NCBI GenBank assembly: GCA_947630895.1
Contig: CANRJJ010000008.1
Location: 1-48,886 of the forward strand
DNA length: 48,886 nt
Direction: 5' to 3'
From: an uncultured Wohlfahrtiimonas sp.
GTDB lineage: Bacteria; Pseudomonadota; Gammaproteobacteria; Cardiobacteriales; Wohlfahrtiimonadaceae
The notes below the pieces were generated by a model. The model worked only from the letters and a program-made list of their open reading frames with translations, did no database searches and had not been told where the DNA came from. Numbering within the stretch: position 1 is the stretch's first letter; the number at the start of each line of letters is the position of its first letter. Positions 34,117-44,845 of the stretch are shown here, in pieces. Made by a program: the position numbers and the translations under genes.

Positions 34117-34864
34117 TATCGAAGTGATACTTCAAGCGAGCATTGTCCATATAAGTCTTAGACTTTAACTCTTCATATTTTTTAAAGACACGATTGGAAT
34201 ACTTTAAGGTTTTATCATTCTTACTACCGTTATAACGGTGTAACGCCGCACGTAAATTGCCCTCTTTATAAACGTACTCCATCAATATCTCTGTGCCAAT
34301 CGCAATATTCGCACGAATGTCATACAACACATCCACATCGCCATATTGGTTAATCTTATCCAAATGCCATTTAGGAACAACTTGCATTAAACCAATCGCA
34401 CCAACACCACTTTCTGCATGTGGCTTATAAGTGGATTCTACAAAAATGATCGCCATTAAAAGCTCTAAATCAATTTTATATTTTTGTGCATTAATGTCTG
34501 CGCTACGCACCAAAATTCGAGCTTCTTGTTCAGTCAAATCATAGTTATTTAATAAATAGCGCACCATTCTTTGGCGCTTATTCCGACGAATATCGCTGTG
34601 GTATTGAAAATTTTCAATCACGCCACTGTAACGCTCTAAATCACGCTCTGTAAATAGCGATATTGAAGGTTTTGATAACCCCCAAAATTTAAGCATATCC
34701 AATGGTTCAACATTATCCACAGCATCAATATGCAAAATATCAAATTGTGCACTCTCTGGATTTTCGTTGTGATGAAATGACAAATTGTAAAAGGTTATCG
34801 CCAATAGCGCCAAAACAATCGTCCCAATAATTCTTATGTTTTTTTGGATGATTGATAGAATCAT
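34097..34864 (-). CDS. membrane-anchored lytic transglycosylase (SLT domain)
   Basis: A 255-residue protein with an N-terminal membrane helix (about 10-30) and a C-terminal lysozyme-like SLT domain (about 125-235). The catalytic glutamate is E143 in AIIFVESTYKPHAES; GAIGLMQVVPKWH and the later LRAALHRYNGS segment are standard GH23 motifs. It would cleave the glycan strand of peptidoglycan in the periplasm to leave 1,6-anhydro ends. It is too short for Slt70 and unlike MltC in its N-terminus, so I leave the symbol blank. The 3' end overlaps the convergent HAD gene by 20 bases. Confidence 0.85.
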   Translation of the reverse strand: MILSIIQKNIRIIGTIVLALLAITFYNLSFHHNENPESAQFDILHIDAVDNVEPLDMLKFWGLSKPSISLFTERDLERYSGVIENFQYHSDIRRNKRQRMVRYLLNNYDLTEQEARILVRSADINAQKYKIDLELLMAIIFVESTYKPHAESGVGAIGLMQVVPKWHLDKINQYGDVDVLYDIRANIAIGTEILMEYVYKEGNLRAALHRYNGSKNDKTLKYSNRVFKKYEELKSKTYMDNARLKYHFDIISEGF

Positions 34865-34939
34865 GCAGCCTGTTTTTATTATTGAACAAGCGCAGATTAT
34901 ACCAACAAAAACAAATAGTTCAGCTAGAATTTATTTCTA

Positions 34940-35710
34940 TTATTGATAAGTATCAACTCTATTGTGCCAGCCCGGTAACCAACGCTCTTCATTACGATCT
35001 TTGTCTGCATTATTCACGCGATTGGTTAATACATTTTTAGCAGATTGGCGAAAGCTTCCCATCAAGTTCTGTTTTGTAGTTTGATCATTCATCCCTTCTA
35101 GAACTTGTAACAATCCCCAGCCTTGATTGTTGTAACGTTCATTCGGATTAATGCCTTCACCTTTAAAGTTAATGTAATCAATCAACGCATACAAACCAAC
35201 AGGATCATTCAATAAAGCATTAAAGTTCTGTTCTACTTTTTTCTTTTGATTCGTGTGTGCCAATATTTTTGGCAAAGAGGCATTCAATCGGTTGGCAATG
35301 AACTCAATTTGCACAGGCTGCGTGTTATATAAAAAGGCTTCTAGATCATTAAAAGCTTGATCATTTTGCTTTGCAGCTAAAAACTCTGTTTGTGTTTTCC
35401 ACGGCGCATAACGATACATACGCAATAACCATGGCAACTCTATATTCTTAGATTGGTAAAATTTCACCAATAATGGAAAGCTTTCTTCAAAACGCTCAGG
35501 CTCATTGTATTTGTACCAAATAAAATGTCCGATTCCCAATGATGGAAAATTTTCACCATTGTTCCAAACGACTAAATTTTCACGCTTCCCGCCTGTTTCA
35601 TTGCGATAAATTTTAGCTGCAATTTCAGTCAATGTTTGTTCTGGAATTTTAATATCTGCAAAACTGATGCTCATAGAAAACAATAAAACAGTGGCTAAAC
35701 GAATCAACAT
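34940..35710 (-). CDS. secreted conserved protein, possibly lysozyme-like
   Basis: A 256-residue protein with a signal peptide (MLIRLATVLLFSMSISFA). The segment ETGGKRENLVVWN followed by SLGIGHFIWY is one I recognise from a conserved family of unnamed proteobacterial exported proteins; an early glutamate followed by a GxGH turn is reminiscent of lysozyme-fold enzymes, but I cannot show catalysis. Later the protein is helical, with a KGEGINP segment and QGWGLLQVLEGM. I start at ATG 35708-35710, with GGAG six bases upstream; the TTG four codons earlier is unlikely. It follows a terminator of the next upstream gene and precedes the SLT transglycosylase, so a cell-wall role is plausible. Confidence 0.62.
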   Translation of the reverse strand: MLIRLATVLLFSMSISFADIKIPEQTLTEIAAKIYRNETGGKRENLVVWNNGENFPSLGIGHFIWYKYNEPERFEESFPLLVKFYQSKNIELPWLLRMYRYAPWKTQTEFLAAKQNDQAFNDLEAFLYNTQPVQIEFIANRLNASLPKILAHTNQKKKVEQNFNALLNDPVGLYALIDYINFKGEGINPNERYNNQGWGLLQVLEGMNDQTTKQNLMGSFRQSAKNVLTNRVNNADKDRNEERWLPGWHNRVDTYQ

Positions 35711-35732
35711 TTTTAACTCCAATCCAATAAAA

Positions 35733-35750
35733 AAGCGCCTTTCAGCGCTT
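35733..35750 (-). terminator. terminator downstream of the Ntn hydrolase gene
   Basis: AAGCGC / GCGCTT stem with a six-base loop; the minus-strand exit is a T run. It closes the gene at 35776-36858 before the secreted protein gene. Confidence 0.75.
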
Positions 35751-35775
35751 CATTGTGAGTATTTTTAATAAAAAA

Positions 35776-36858
35776 TCAATTTAAAATACCAGGCTCTTGG
35801 TTAATGCCTTGAAACTTAAATAACTTCGCTTCTTTAAAATCTTTTGTCGCATTGCCTGAGAAAATATTTTTCTGATCTTTCCCTAAGTCCAGCTTCATCA
35901 CTTTACCTGTTTTTTCATTAAAATCGATCTGTTTTAAATCAACCCAGAAAGTATTTGGCGTAAGCGCTGATTCAAAGAAATACAACAATTCTTTATGATC
36001 CACAACTGTGCGCCAGCGAGTGGATGAAATATTTGGCTCAGCTTCTGTATTCAAACCAAATGGGACAGAAACGTTACGAATCACGCTGAATACACTTGCG
36101 ATCGAAGTGCGCAAATCTTCATTTTTAGGAATCGCATTGATGTAGAACGATGCACGAGCAAAGCGATCCGATGCACGATTTGTACCTGGTAACATCACTG
36201 TGCCACCAATTTGTTGCCAATAAGTATTGAGCGCCAATTGCTCTTCAAAAGTTGGCGAGTTCGTCATCACTTGGTAATCACGACTATGATGAATCACTTG
36301 CTTACCTTTAATGTACTCAATAATTGCACTATCGCCTGTTGCATCAGAAATCGACAAATGCAGCGTTGCATTACGAGTTTCTCCTGGCACTTTATCCGTC
36401 ACAACCACAAATTCTTCTTTCGATAATGCATCGACAGCTTCTTGTACTGTTGCAAAGTTATCCAATACATATTGTGCCCAAGCTGAAATAGAGAGCAATT
36501 TTTTATCCGTTGAAACATCTGGATATTCTGATTCTACCAACCATAATAAGTTAGCTGCCAAACCCTTTTCATTCACGCCATCTGTGCTTGAAATATCATA
36601 GCCTGAAGCAATGACGCTGCCATATTTTGATACCCATTCCACAGAATTAGGACCAGCACCACCATTTTGATGAATGCCTTTTGGCAAAATCCATAAGTTA
36701 GTGCCAACATCAACTTTCCAATCCATTGATCGTCCAGTAATTACACGATCATTATCACCTAAAAATACTGCTCGAGTACAAGCTAAACCTACAGGAATCG
36801 CGGCAAGACAGAATGTCATAACTGCTGCCGATAATAAACGGCGCGTATATTTTTTCAT
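35776..36858 (-). CDS. periplasmic linear amide C-N hydrolase (choloylglycine hydrolase / penicillin V acylase family)
   Basis: A 360-residue Ntn-type hydrolase. A signal peptide ending PVGLA is followed directly by C27 (CTRAVFLGDNDRVITGRSMDW); after cleavage this cysteine would be the N-terminal nucleophile. R43 and D46 in GRSMDW, the SEYPD-containing strand and a later N (TNSPTFEEQLALN) and R (TRWRTVVD) are the expected family active-site positions. Gram-negative members act on penicillin V or on acyl-homoserine lactones rather than on bile salts; which applies here is unknown. It is divergent from ribokinase and has its own terminator. Confidence 0.84.
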   Translation of the reverse strand: MKKYTRRLLSAAVMTFCLAAIPVGLACTRAVFLGDNDRVITGRSMDWKVDVGTNLWILPKGIHQNGGAGPNSVEWVSKYGSVIASGYDISSTDGVNEKGLAANLLWLVESEYPDVSTDKKLLSISAWAQYVLDNFATVQEAVDALSKEEFVVVTDKVPGETRNATLHLSISDATGDSAIIEYIKGKQVIHHSRDYQVMTNSPTFEEQLALNTYWQQIGGTVMLPGTNRASDRFARASFYINAIPKNEDLRTSIASVFSVIRNVSVPFGLNTEAEPNISSTRWRTVVDHKELLYFFESALTPNTFWVDLKQIDFNEKTGKVMKLDLGKDQKNIFSGNATKDFKEAKLFKFQGINQEPGILN

Positions 36859-36933
36859 GTAACCACCTTAAATATTCAATGAAGCTTTTATTCTATATAA
36901 ATTATCTTCTTTGTAACGAAGTTTATTAAAAGT

Positions 36934-36958
36934 GTTGATATTAAGGTATATTATCAAC
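36934..36958. promoter_or_regulatory. inverted repeat upstream of rbsK
   Basis: GTTGATA and TATCAAC, 7-bp arms with an 11-base spacer, lie 32-56 bases before the ribokinase start, where a promoter or operator would be expected. Confidence 0.35.
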
Positions 36959-36989
36959 CATTCAACACAAATAGATTTATGGATTAATC

Positions 36990-37919
36990 ATGGCCAATCA
37001 AAAGAAACTTGTTGTGCTCGGTAGCACGAATATCGACCACATTTTAAATGTTCCTTATTTTTTAGCACCTGGAGAAACCTTGAGTGCTAATCAATACCAA
37101 ATCGCAATGGGCGGTAAAGGTGCAAACCAAGCCGTTGCTGCGGGTAGAGCTGGTGCGAATATCCAATTTATCACAGCTGTGGGTAATGATTCATTTGGTA
37201 AAGAAGCTTTGGCACAGTTCAAAGATGATGGCATCGATATCTCTTTAATCGAAACAATTGAAAATGAAAAAACAGGCGTTGCGCTTATTTTCGTCAATAA
37301 CGAAGGCGAAAATATGATTGGAATTCATCCTGGTGCAAATGCACATGTTTTACCAGAAATGCTCAATAAAAAATTAGAAGCCATTCAATCAGCAGATGCT
37401 TTGCTAATGCAATTAGAAATCCCATTAGAAACAATCCAATTAGCGATAGACTATGCTAAAGAGAACGGTGTATTGGTTGCGTTAAATCCTGCACCTGCGA
37501 AACCTTTGTCCGACGAGCTCTTATCAAAAATCGACATCATTACGCCAAATGAAACAGAAGCTGAAATTTTGACGGGCATCAAAGTTGATTCAGCAGAAAA
37601 AGCCCAACAAGCAGCTGAAGTTTTACATAACAAAGGCATTACGACAGTTATTATCACTATGGGTAAAGAAGGCGCTTGGGTTAGTGAAAATAAACAAGGA
37701 TTACTCATTAAAGGCTTTAAAGTTCATGCCATTGATACCATCGCAGCAGGGGATACTTTTAACGGTGTATTGCTAAAAGCTTTATTGGATGATGTTAGTT
37801 TAAATAATGCCATTGAGATCGCAAATGCAGCGGCGGCAATTGCAGTGACTCGTAAAGGTGCGCAACCTTCTATTCCATGGGCAAATGAAATAGAAGAGTT
37901 TTTAACTCAAAATTTTTAG
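36990..37919 (+). CDS. rbsK: ribokinase
   Basis: Phosphorylates D-ribose to ribose-5-phosphate with ATP. The 309-residue PfkB-family protein has the sugar-site signature GGKGANQAVAAGRAGA near residue 43 and the C-terminal TIAAGDTFNGVLL with catalytic aspartate D255. NPAPAKPL and ITPNETEAEILTG are ribokinase-specific segments. There is no ribose transporter, rbsD or rbsR alongside, so the ribose may come from nucleosides. It is divergent from the amide hydrolase; a small secreted protein gene follows after 33 bases. Confidence 0.93.
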   Translation: MANQKKLVVLGSTNIDHILNVPYFLAPGETLSANQYQIAMGGKGANQAVAAGRAGANIQFITAVGNDSFGKEALAQFKDDGIDISLIETIENEKTGVALIFVNNEGENMIGIHPGANAHVLPEMLNKKLEAIQSADALLMQLEIPLETIQLAIDYAKENGVLVALNPAPAKPLSDELLSKIDIITPNETEAEILTGIKVDSAEKAQQAAEVLHNKGITTVIITMGKEGAWVSENKQGLLIKGFKVHAIDTIAAGDTFNGVLLKALLDDVSLNNAIEIANAAAAIAVTRKGAQPSIPWANEIEEFLTQNF

Positions 37920-37952
37920 AAACTCGAGCAATATGATTATTCTTAAGGAGCG

Positions 37953-38315
37953 ATGATGAAAAAATTGATCTACCTAGCTATCATAACTATATTCGGTCAG
38001 TTCACTTACGCAGAAAATTTAATTGAGTATCAATCAACACCTTTAGCAATTGTGTTAATGGATCGCGCCTTATTGGATAATGATGAGTTCTCAAATATGA
38101 CCTTAACTCAACAAGTCAATCATATTGAAAACCCAAATCAAATATTGATAACGCTTACTGAATCAGATTTACTAGACGATTCTATTTTAGCCATACAGTC
38201 TGTATATGATATTCATAAAAACGAACAAGGTTGGTTCTTACAAGAAAAACAAGTTTCTTACCAATGTCGTAGAGGGGAAAATATCACATTATTTTCTAAA
38301 AAAATATGCCCTTAA
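37953..38315 (+). CDS. small exported protein of unknown function
   Basis: A 120-residue protein with a clear signal peptide (MMKKLIYLAIITIFGQFTYA). The mature part is acidic in the middle and ends with two cysteines, C105 and C119, which could form a disulphide. I do not recognise a family. AAGGAG lies just before the ATG pair at 37953/37956, and a terminator follows at once, which supports a real gene. It may be transcribed with rbsK. Confidence 0.6.
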   Translation: MMKKLIYLAIITIFGQFTYAENLIEYQSTPLAIVLMDRALLDNDEFSNMTLTQQVNHIENPNQILITLTESDLLDDSILAIQSVYDIHKNEQGWFLQEKQVSYQCRRGENITLFSKKICP

Positions 38316-38320
38316 ATACT

Positions 38321-38345
38321 AAAAGCAGTCATATCGACTGCTTTT
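38321..38345. terminator. bidirectional terminator
   Basis: AAAAGCAGTC / GACTGCTTTT with a five-base loop, between convergent genes, followed on the plus strand by more T. Confidence 0.85.
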
Positions 38346-38356
38346 TTCTTAATCAT

Positions 38357-38950
38357 CTAAATGTAACGATTCAGAATAAAATCTAATGCTTTATCCAACT
38401 CAGCGATTAACTGCAATATTTCTTCGCTATGATCATCGTCACCCATTGTAAAGAATTCTGTTTGTTTTTGAGCTTCGATTAATTCTGCGATCTTCACTGC
38501 TGGCTTAAATACATATTCACCTTTAGTATTTTTTTCTTCTGCCAATGCATAAAATTTATCCGTTAATCCTACTGAATAAAATCTAGCATCAGGCAATAAG
38601 TTTTTCCAAATATACAATGCAAAGAAACCACGCACATAAGCACCTTTTTGCGTTGCAGAAATCACATCTAACAGTAAATTAATGGCTGCTTTTTGGCTTG
38701 GATTAAACTCACTCGCGTAATCAATACCACTTGCAGCCTTTGGTGCATTCACAATTTCAATGAGATCATTAGGATTAATCATAAAAGACATTCTTTCAGC
38801 ACGCGTGATGGTTTCTGCTCTTTTAAGGTTGTTCGCACCCGTTGCAACAAATGCCTCATAACTTTCACGAACTGAACTCAATAATAGGCCAAACTCTAAA
38901 TCCCTAGTTTCTGAGGATCTTACTTCTAAAAACAATTCCTGAAATTTCAT
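38357..38950 (-). CDS. hypothetical protein
   Basis: A 197-residue, mainly helical, soluble acidic protein without signal or membrane segments. I do not recognise it. The C-terminus is rich in charged residues (GDDDHSEEI). I use ATG 38948-38950, with AAGGTG six bases upstream; the GTG two codons earlier would overlap that ribosome site. It is a single gene flanked by a terminator on one side and an A/T-rich promoter-like gap on the other. Confidence 0.55.
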   Translation of the reverse strand: MKFQELFLEVRSSETRDLEFGLLLSSVRESYEAFVATGANNLKRAETITRAERMSFMINPNDLIEIVNAPKAASGIDYASEFNPSQKAAINLLLDVISATQKGAYVRGFFALYIWKNLLPDARFYSVGLTDKFYALAEEKNTKGEYVFKPAVKIAELIEAQKQTEFFTMGDDDHSEEILQLIAELDKALDFILNRYI

Positions 38951-39137
38951 ATTCACACCTTACTTTCTTTATATTACTGTACTCACTACTAAATAATTTT
39001 TAATTATTTTAACCATAATTAGTTTATACAGCTAAATTTAATTTTCAGGCAATAAATTTCAGATAATAAATTTAATATACCTTTTTAATAACTTATAATA
39101 TAATTAAAACAACTTTAAGTTATAAAGAGTGATTCCT

Positions 39138-39392
39138 ATGAAAACAGCTTATATCGTTCAAACTTTTACAAGACAAGGCAATGGCCAATCATCACAATTA
39201 TTCAACGATCCTGCCGTACAATGCTCTTCAGCTGAGGAAGCCATCAATCGAGCAGAAAGGTTTTCAGAAATGCGCGCGGGTGTTTTAGCAATCTCGCAAG
39301 CTTATGATGAAACAACAGGTGATTATGGTGATATGAAGGTTCTCGCTCATTACGGAGAAATTCCTGAAGGTGCGTTAGGCTACGATGACTAA
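39138..39392 (+). CDS. small conserved-looking protein, unknown function
   Basis: An 84-residue soluble protein (MKTAYIVQTFTRQGNGQ...). It has an alternating pattern suggesting a small alpha/beta fold and an AEEAINRAERFSEM helix. No family recognised. The start is the ATG at 39138, with AAGAG nine bases upstream; a GTG three codons earlier is less likely. A TATAAT at 39094-39099 with TTTAAT 17 bases upstream is a possible promoter, and a strong terminator follows, so it looks like a stand-alone expressed gene. Confidence 0.6.
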   Translation: MKTAYIVQTFTRQGNGQSSQLFNDPAVQCSSAEEAINRAERFSEMRAGVLAISQAYDETTGDYGDMKVLAHYGEIPEGALGYDD

Positions 39393-39398
39393 ATATAG

Positions 39399-39422
39399 AA
39401 AAGGCGCTCTAAAGCGCCTTTT
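39399..39422. terminator. bidirectional terminator between the 84-residue gene and thiC
   Basis: AAAAGGCGCT / AGCGCCTTTT with a four-base loop and T runs, between convergent genes. Confidence 0.9.
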
Positions 39423-39445
39423 TGATTCATAGGATAAAGAATATC

Positions 39446-41457
<2,012 letters not shown>

Positions 41458-41466
41458 TCTGCAATA

Positions 41467-41495
41467 GTTATAGCCCTTATTTTTGATAAAAGCAA
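41467..41495 (-). promoter_or_regulatory. sigma-70-type promoter of thiC
   Basis: On the minus strand TTGCTT (41495-41490) and TATAAC (41472-41467) are separated by 17 bases. The predicted start, near 41459, falls just before the riboswitch aptamer, which supports the call. Confidence 0.7.
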
Positions 41496-41593
41496 ATTAT
41501 CTCTACTTAAGTAAGCCATTCAAAATCTGAGAATACAAAAAAGCTGTTATAAAATTTCTATATTCCAATTATATTTTCAAAGGCAATTTTATT

Positions 41594-42463
41594 ATGACTA
41601 AACGAACCAAAGAAGAAATCGATCAATGGCTAGAAAACATATATTTAAATTTTATAAAGCAATGTATCCCACATACCCAACGTGAATGGTTAGTCAGATC
41701 TAAAATTGATGAATTTCTTAAAGTTTGGTCCATCAAACCAATTCCAGAAAAAGAATATGCTTTACAATGGATCAGAGACAGATGCAAGAAAAACTCAAAT
41801 CATCTACCTGTCTCAATCTTCGCTTATTACTATGATACAGAATTCTGGGAAATCAAAATTCCTAACATATACGGAGAATATATTCCAAATCCTTTGCAAT
41901 CATTAACAAATATGCCTCCAAAACTAATACAATATTTATGTAATAACAGCTACTCAGTTGAGCAATATACCCTTTATTGGGCTAATTGTTTTGATCTAAC
42001 TTATGGTTCAAAAGAAATCCCAAAACAGATACTAAATGACAATCTTTTTGCAGCCAACTTATTATTCTCAGGCATACAAAACCTTAATGCTGCAACAATA
42101 ACTTTGTTATATACATCAAATAATACTCAAACTATCATGACGATCAGAATGGCTTTAGAAATGTTTATTAAAAGTTATATTGCGTTTAATGATTCTTCTG
42201 CAGAAACCTATGAGCAAAAAGATAAACAAGCTAGAAAAATAAGCCATGATCTAAAAGAAGGTTTAAAAATCATTCAAAGTATCTCACCAAGCCTAATTCA
42301 TACTCAACATTTTCAAATATTAAAATTATTTCCGAATATTAACGATCGATACATCCCACAAAATATAGATTTCCAAAACCTTGCATCTTGTTACACCTTA
42401 ACTGTACATATAGGAGCTTGTGTTACTAGATCAATCACTGATCGAAATATTCTTAATCAATAA
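41594..42463 (+). CDS. orphan hypothetical protein, weak HEPN-like region
   Basis: A 289-residue soluble protein, very A/T rich, with many ATA and AAT codons unlike the housekeeping genes around it. I do not recognise the whole protein. Around residues 184-230, RMALEMFIKSYIAFN followed by ARKISHDLKEGLKII resembles the helical pattern of HEPN-like proteins, but the usual R-x4-6-H ribonuclease motif is not evident. AAAGG lies eight bases before the ATG. It stands alone between the thiC leader and the cysteine transporter terminator. Recent acquisition is likely from base composition; function is unknown. Confidence 0.6.
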   Translation: MTKRTKEEIDQWLENIYLNFIKQCIPHTQREWLVRSKIDEFLKVWSIKPIPEKEYALQWIRDRCKKNSNHLPVSIFAYYYDTEFWEIKIPNIYGEYIPNPLQSLTNMPPKLIQYLCNNSYSVEQYTLYWANCFDLTYGSKEIPKQILNDNLFAANLLFSGIQNLNAATITLLYTSNNTQTIMTIRMALEMFIKSYIAFNDSSAETYEQKDKQARKISHDLKEGLKIIQSISPSLIHTQHFQILKLFPNINDRYIPQNIDFQNLASCYTLTVHIGACVTRSITDRNILNQ

Positions 42464-42490
42464 ATTATTAATTGTGTTTTATAAAAAAAA

Positions 42491-42509
42491 GCCCAGTACA
42501 GATCTGGGC
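42491..42509 (-). terminator. terminator of the cysteine uptake operon
   Basis: GCCCAG / CTGGGC stem with a seven-base loop; on the minus strand followed by eight T. It lies 31 bases beyond the binding-protein stop. Confidence 0.85.
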
Positions 42510-42539
42510 AAATTAGTGAAACGAGATAAGGGGTTTTTA

Positions 42540-43385
42540 TTATTGTTTTAAATTGCTAGCATCAATCACGATATTATCAGGATCGATGTTATCACCATAG
42601 AATGACTTAACGCTTTTATCGTATGCTTGATGGAAAAATTCTTGGCCTTGTAAGGTTGTAATTTCTGCATTCAACCAATCCAATAATTCTTTGTTACCTT
42701 TTTTAACAGCAGGTGCGATCACATCTTCAGGTCCAATTACTTGAATCGATACATCAAATTCTGGATTGTTCTTTGCCCATGCATATAACAAAGTATTATC
42801 ATGCGCTAAGCCTGCTGCACGACCATCTTTAAGTGCCGCAAATGCTTCTGAGTTATGATCGTATTTTTGCAACGTGATATTTGGGTGATTTTTTTCAAAA
42901 TAAGATTCAGATGTCGTACCTTTATTAACGATCAATACTTTGCCATCTAAATCTTTAATGTCTTTAATTGGAGCACCATTTGGTGAGACTAAACCTATCG
43001 CTGTTTTCATATATGGCTTTGCAAAATCCACTTGCTCTGCGCGCTCTGGAGTCACAGTAAAGTTCGCCAATGTCACATCAACCTTATTCGCGTTTAAAAC
43101 ATTGATACGGTTTTGCGCTTCCGTGAGTACAAATGTCACTTTACTTTCATCACCAAACAATGATTCCCCAAGCTTTTTTGCCAACTCTATGTCATAGCCT
43201 TGGCTATTGCCTTCTCTATCTACATAACCAAAAGGTGGTTTATCACTGAATACGGCAATGCGTAATTCACCTCGATCTTTCACAGCTTGCAAGCTATTAT
43301 CTGCTTCTTGCGCCATAACAGATGTTGAAAATAATGCTGATAACCCTAATAAAGCAATGGATGCTGATTTTTTAATATTTAACAT
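42540..43385 (-). CDS. amino acid ABC transporter substrate-binding protein (probable cysteine/cystine)
   Basis: A 281-residue periplasmic binding protein with a signal peptide (ending SVMA-Q). SBP family 3 segments are clear: GELRIAVFSDKPPFGYVD, QGYDIELAKKLGE, NKVDVTLANFTVTPERAEQVDFAKPY. The closest remembered relatives are CjaA-type cysteine binders of epsilonproteobacteria and cystine binders of the TcyA type. The operon partner cysK and the divergent Rrf2 regulator support a sulphur amino acid as ligand. It is the last gene of the operon, ending at a terminator. Confidence 0.85.
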   Translation of the reverse strand: MLNIKKSASIALLGLSALFSTSVMAQEADNSLQAVKDRGELRIAVFSDKPPFGYVDREGNSQGYDIELAKKLGESLFGDESKVTFVLTEAQNRINVLNANKVDVTLANFTVTPERAEQVDFAKPYMKTAIGLVSPNGAPIKDIKDLDGKVLIVNKGTTSESYFEKNHPNITLQKYDHNSEAFAALKDGRAAGLAHDNTLLYAWAKNNPEFDVSIQVIGPEDVIAPAVKKGNKELLDWLNAEITTLQGQEFFHQAYDKSVKSFYGDNIDPDNIVIDASNLKQ

Positions 43386-43415
43386 TTACAACCCTACCTT
43401 TTATAATTTTGATGG

Positions 43416-44153
43416 TTAAAAATCAAAAACAGTTAAAAATTGTTTTGCTCGTTCTGTTTTTGGTGCTGTGAAAAATAGTTCAGGTGCTGCAGTTTCAACG
43501 ATGTTTCCTTGATCCATAAAAACAATTCTATCCGCTACGCGTCTTGCAAAATTGAGTTCATGCGTCACGATCAACATCGTCATTCCTTGTTTTGCTAAAT
43601 CTTGGATGACTTCTAAGACTTCGCGAACCATTTCAGGATCTAATGAAGCCGTCACTTCATCAAATAGCATGATCTCTGGCTTCATAGATAATGCTCGTAC
43701 AATAGCGATTCTCTGCTTTTGTCCGCCTGATAATTCTCGTGGATAAGCATTTTTGCGATCCAATAAGCCCACTCGCGCTAACAACTCATCCACTTCTTTT
43801 AACACTTCAGTTTTATTTCGTTTTTGAACCTTTAAAGGTCCTAAAAGGATATTGTCTAAAACAGTTAAATTAGGAAACAAATCATAACTTTGGAAAACCA
43901 TACCGACTTTTTGTCTAACATTGATCCAATTTGTTTTTGGCTGATTTAGCTCACTTCCATCTAATTGAATTGAACCTTTTTCTATTTTTTCTAAGCCATT
44001 TAAACATCTTAAAAATGTCGATTTTCCACATCCCGATGGCCCAAGAATCACAACCACTTCGCCTTTTTTAACAGAAAGATCTACATCATTTAAAACTATT
44101 CTGTCGGCAAATTTTTTATACAGCTGTGATATTTCTAATACTGCATCTGGCAT
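43416..44153 (-). CDS. amino acid ABC transporter ATPase (probable cysteine/cystine)
   Basis: 245-residue polar amino acid transporter ATPase. Walker A GPSGCGKST, Q-loop FQSYDLFPNLTVLDN, signature LSGGQKQRIAIVRAL, Walker B IMLFDEVTASLDPE and switch histidine in VTHELNFARRVADR are all intact. It energises the two permeases encoded just upstream. Substrate is inferred from the operon, not the ATPase. Confidence 0.9.
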   Translation of the reverse strand: MPDAVLEISQLYKKFADRIVLNDVDLSVKKGEVVVILGPSGCGKSTFLRCLNGLEKIEKGSIQLDGSELNQPKTNWINVRQKVGMVFQSYDLFPNLTVLDNILLGPLKVQKRNKTEVLKEVDELLARVGLLDRKNAYPRELSGGQKQRIAIVRALSMKPEIMLFDEVTASLDPEMVREVLEVIQDLAKQGMTMLIVTHELNFARRVADRIVFMDQGNIVETAAPELFFTAPKTERAKQFLTVFDF

Positions 44154-44170
44154 GTTTTACATCCTTAGAT

Positions 44171-44845
44171 TTACTCTGTACGACGTGTTAATAATGTTGC
44201 TAATTTAGACAGTGGGTAACAAACCATAAAAAAGACTAATAAAATTACGCCATAAATCCAAAAAGGTGCCATTGGATTGTTCATCATCGTGGCGTATTCA
44301 ATAATCTCTTTACCTATTTTTGTAATGTCTTGCACACCGATTAAAACCAATAACGATGTTGTCATGACAATGCGTGACGATAAATTAAGCGTTGCTGGTA
44401 AAGCTCTTTTAAATGCTTGTGGCAGCAATACATAACGGAACAGTTGAAGATTATTCAATCCTATTGCTTGAGCTGATTCTTTCTGATGCTTTGGTATAGA
44501 AATAATTGCACCACGAATAATATCGCTCATTTCAGCAGCACCCCAGAATGTAAATGCGATGATGCCAACCAACCGACCATTAATGTCTATTTTAAAATCC
44601 GTCGGAAAAATATAATAAAGTAAATACAGCAAAACTAATGTTGGTAGAACTCTGACAATTTCTAAATACACTCTAAAAATTATTTTGATTAATCTATTGT
44701 TAGATGTTCGTAAAATACCAAAAAAGATACCTAAAGCTACGCTTAAAACTATCGATATCAATGCTACTTCTAAAGTAAAATACAAGCCGCTTGCCAAGCG
44801 CTTTACGGTGATCCAATCGAGAACGTCAAGACCCAAATTCTGCAT
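44171..44845 (-). CDS. amino acid ABC transporter permease 2
   Basis: A 224-residue His/Glu/Gln/Arg-type permease with about five membrane helices and the EAA loop KHQKESAQAIGLNNLQLFRYV. I start at ATG 44845: AGGAGAG lies six bases upstream and MQNLGLDVLDW is a family-like N-terminus; the in-frame ATG at 44878 would add eleven residues inside the preceding gene. The start overlaps the end of permease 1 by 20 bases, so translation is coupled. Confidence 0.87.
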   Translation of the reverse strand: MQNLGLDVLDWITVKRLASGLYFTLEVALISIVLSVALGIFFGILRTSNNRLIKIIFRVYLEIVRVLPTLVLLYLLYYIFPTDFKIDINGRLVGIIAFTFWGAAEMSDIIRGAIISIPKHQKESAQAIGLNNLQLFRYVLLPQAFKRALPATLNLSSRIVMTTSLLVLIGVQDITKIGKEIIEYATMMNNPMAPFWIYGVILLVFFMVCYPLSKLATLLTRRTE

